From NCBI GenBank assembly GCA_914767715.1, contig OU612071.1, positions 22,691,681-22,751,680 on the forward strand: 60,000 nt of DNA, read 5' to 3'. Numbering within the stretch: position 1 is the first letter of the stretch; each line of letters begins with the position of its first letter. Positions 58,238-60,000 of this stretch are shown piece by piece. The DNA comes from Membranipora membranacea. Taxonomy: Eukaryota > Bryozoa > Gymnolaemata > Cheilostomatida > Membraniporidae. A program made the translations under genes and the position numbers. A model generated the notes under the pieces. That model made no database searches and was not told the DNA's origin. It saw only the letters and a list, made by a program, of their open reading frames with translations.

Positions 58238-58968
58238 ATTGGGCTATAAAGCCATGGATCAAATTCCGTTATTAATTAAACAAATTACAGTCTTGGCAAA
58301 GAACTATAAAAACCCACTTCACATCCCCATTTTCAATGATTCAGCAGAAGGGGTAAACTATGCTGAATTCAAATTCAGATTTTGCAGCAGAATGCTGACG
58401 AGTCAGTCTCTTCCTTTCTGGTCAGAATAATGCGAGCCTTTGAGACAATAGAGGGAGATGCATTGAGTTTGTATGTCGACCAGGCCCTTAAACAAGGCCT
58501 TAGATCAGACTTACTCAGATCATACTGCTGAAAATCGGTTCTTTCAAAATAATTTGAATGAGGTGTATAGATTTCTTCGTTTTACAGAATAGTGAAGGCG
58601 ATGAGATTTTCATTACAGGCAACACATCTAGAACCCATAGCTCACAGGTTTTTAAAGGTACCAGAGAAAGGAAACGCCGAAGATGGCAGAATTCCTCTGC
58701 AAAACTGGTATTTGTTGATAAATGCTTGGAGGTTCAGGAAGATTGTGTTGAGTTGAAGGTCCCACATACAGTATCATTTCAACCTCGCCCAATGGGTGAG
58801 TCTATGGCTAAGTTTAGCTTGGAAGCTTTTGGTATGCTGGAGAATTATTCAGTAACCCAGGAAGTTGTTTATCTCGCACCAATAAGTCCCTTAGTTGAGC
58901 CATTTGCTGTCAGACGGATGGAAGATTATCAGCTAGCTAGCTACATTCAAGATTTACTAATCATGTAA
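58238..58968 (+). pseudogene. Gag-like retrotransposon remnant (tentative)
   Basis: After ATG the frame reads MDQIPLLIKQITVLAKNYKN, PLHIPIFNDSAEGVNYAEFK and FRFCSRMLTSQSLPFW, then a stop and shift to IMRAFETIEGDALSLYVDQA. Another shift gives ENRFFQNNLNEVYRFLRFTE and a TAG. A longer frame (58588-58968) follows with GTRERKRRRWQNSSAKLVFV and LKVPHTVSFQPRPMGESM. The LRAFxxxxGxAxxxY-like line recalls capsid regions of LTR retrotransposon gag, but the match is weak. No reverse transcriptase lies within the window after it. Alternatively a decayed gene of unknown type. Confidence 0.35.
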
Positions 58969-59048
58969 ATTACAATGGCAATTTGTCATGCATACATACC
59001 TACCTATGATAGACCAAGTTTTGCCCTTTGGAAGTTCCTCCCCATCCA

Positions 59049-59072
59049 CTGGTCACGCTGCAGCGTGACCAG
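59049..59072. repeat. Perfect 24-bp palindrome
   Basis: CTGGTCACGCTG is followed at once by its exact inverse CAGCGTGACCAG, with a further partial match outward (CCA/CGG). No spacer. Confidence 0.9.
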
Positions 59073-59206
59073 CGGAAAGGAGCAACTGGAATACAAGCAA
59101 TTGGATTAAACTTGATCTAACCTATGGCGGGCATAATATTGTTGACATTAATCATGACAACTCACTGGTTTGCAACTTTTCTGTAATGTCCACATTTCAA
59201 CCTATA

Positions 59207-59527
59207 CACACAAAGAAATTTTAGAATCAGAATGACTCTAGCTCATAATCAAGAGAAATATTAGCATCAAATAATAGTTATATTGATTCCAAGATAGTTC
59301 CCCCACTTCACCCTTAGAATTAATCAAATAAGAATCATATTTTAGAATTAATTTGAATCTATATTCACCTACAGCCAGTTTCAAAAGACAGTTGATTATT
59401 TCAGAGTATCAAATCACAGCCGATGGTTCTTCAATTGGTAGTTCATTTTAGCCTCAAAATAATCAATTGCAAGGTCGAAGTAGGGGAACTATCTCAGAAT
59501 CAAAACAACGCTATTTTTTTCTGTGTT
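59207..59527. mobile_element. TA-flanked inverted-repeat element, copy 3 (321 bp)
   Basis: It starts CACACAAAGAAATTTTAG and ends AAAAAACGCTATTTTTTTCTGTGT-like, with TA on both sides (59205-59206 and 59528-59529). Internal GATAGTTCCCCCACTTCACC has its inverse GGGGAACTATCTCAGAATC on the other side. Opposite orientation to the copies at 29.3 and 46.0 kb. It is the most complete uninterrupted copy in the window. Confidence 0.75.
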
Positions 59528-59734
59528 TACGCACACCATATAAGTGTCATTTTGGCTAGGTGAATAGGCTATGAGTTATTTGGGGTAACAAAATAAGTCA
59601 TATCATAAATATTTATGTGTGAGCTGAGTCAGTACACAGACATTTCCTGAATTTGTTGCCCGAAGTCTATCAACTGTCAAAACATAAATATCTATGTGAG
59701 ATAACCTATTTCAAGAACCCATATAACTCAGTGC

Positions 59735-60000
59735 CTATGTATCCTAGCCCAAAATACCAACAATATGGTATAGTTTGAAGGTTGGACATTTTACAAATGC
59801 TGGAAACCAGTTTTTAGGATAAGTATCAAACAAGTTATGGCTCATCATAGGTAGGTATGCCTGCAAGAAAAAGGCCACTGTAACATATAGAGATGACAAG
59901 CTGTACACAACTTTCCCCTAGCCAATCCGAAATCCACAGACACTATAACTATCAGTAATTTCCCCTGTGTCTGTATATCCCTGCTACCACTACTGCAACC
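59735..60000. repeat. Interspersed repeat related to 11.16-11.48 kb, cut by the window end
   Basis: Shares GGACATTT, TTTTTAGGATAAGTATC-like, TAACATATAGAGATGA and CTGTATATCCCT blocks in order with 11265-11475. Confidence 0.5.

Overview
This window reads as AT-rich, repeat-laden nuclear DNA from an invertebrate metazoan. A sponge or another early-branching or marine lineage is my guess, from recalled resemblance of the transposon protein families; it is not proven. Coding sequence comes in short exons with GT/AG borders, mostly phase-1 introns. There are no operons, ribosome binding sites or bacterial features. Most of the longer open frames are decayed transposon proteins; the best intact gene is spliced and almost invisible as open reading frames.

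Layout. 0.7-4.0 kb: a decayed multi-exon gene with acidic exons and a CxxC...HxxxxC zinc-finger exon, of a family known from many invertebrates. 5.5-13.8 kb: a Mutator-like (MULE) transposase pseudogene, split by a 5,819-bp element (5993-11811). That element has 88-bp terminal inverted repeats, a perfect 9-bp target duplication (GCCCGAACT) and the remains of a RecQ-type helicase gene. Inside it sit a hAT-like non-autonomous element (8072-8895, 8-bp target duplication) and small palindromes built from the same terminal repeats. 14-20 kb: exon fragments of unknown function and a decayed ULP1-type cysteine protease exon (16.4-16.6 kb). 20.8-21.8 kb: a DUF4780-like, Asn/Pro/Gln-rich open frame, probably a retroelement ORF1/gag-like protein. 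22.8-23.1 kb: a ~24-bp tandem repeat. 23.6-28.5 kb: scattered exon-like frames, including a diverged copy of a segment from 18.7-19.2 kb.

30.2-43.6 kb (minus strand): a spliced gene that I could assemble from 15 exons, 13 of whose 14 junctions have consistent phase and ordinary signals. It encodes a probable extracellular protein: beta-propeller-like repeats, two EGF-like domains, a second propeller-like region, a third EGF-like domain and a hydrophobic C-terminus that looks like a GPI-anchor signal. Its introns hold a LINE endonuclease fragment, a TTAA-flanked foldback element and a ~0.7-kb tandem duplication. Its 5' end was not found.

44.9-50.9 kb (minus strand): a LINE whose reverse-transcriptase frame is split by a TA-flanked inverted-repeat element, itself split by a 3.8-kb insertion that contains an internal tandem duplication. 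52.0-52.2 kb: a tRNA-derived SINE; two more copies of its body lie at 48.2 and 49.1 kb. 53.46-57.39 kb: two near-adjacent copies of a ~1.9-kb element with ~350-bp inverted repeats and 8-bp target duplications. 58.2-59.0 kb: a decayed gag-like region. 59.2-59.5 kb: another TA-flanked element.

The region is mainly a record of nested transposition around one active-looking cell-surface gene. The most noteworthy object is the helicase-carrying inverted-repeat element at 5.99-11.81 kb.
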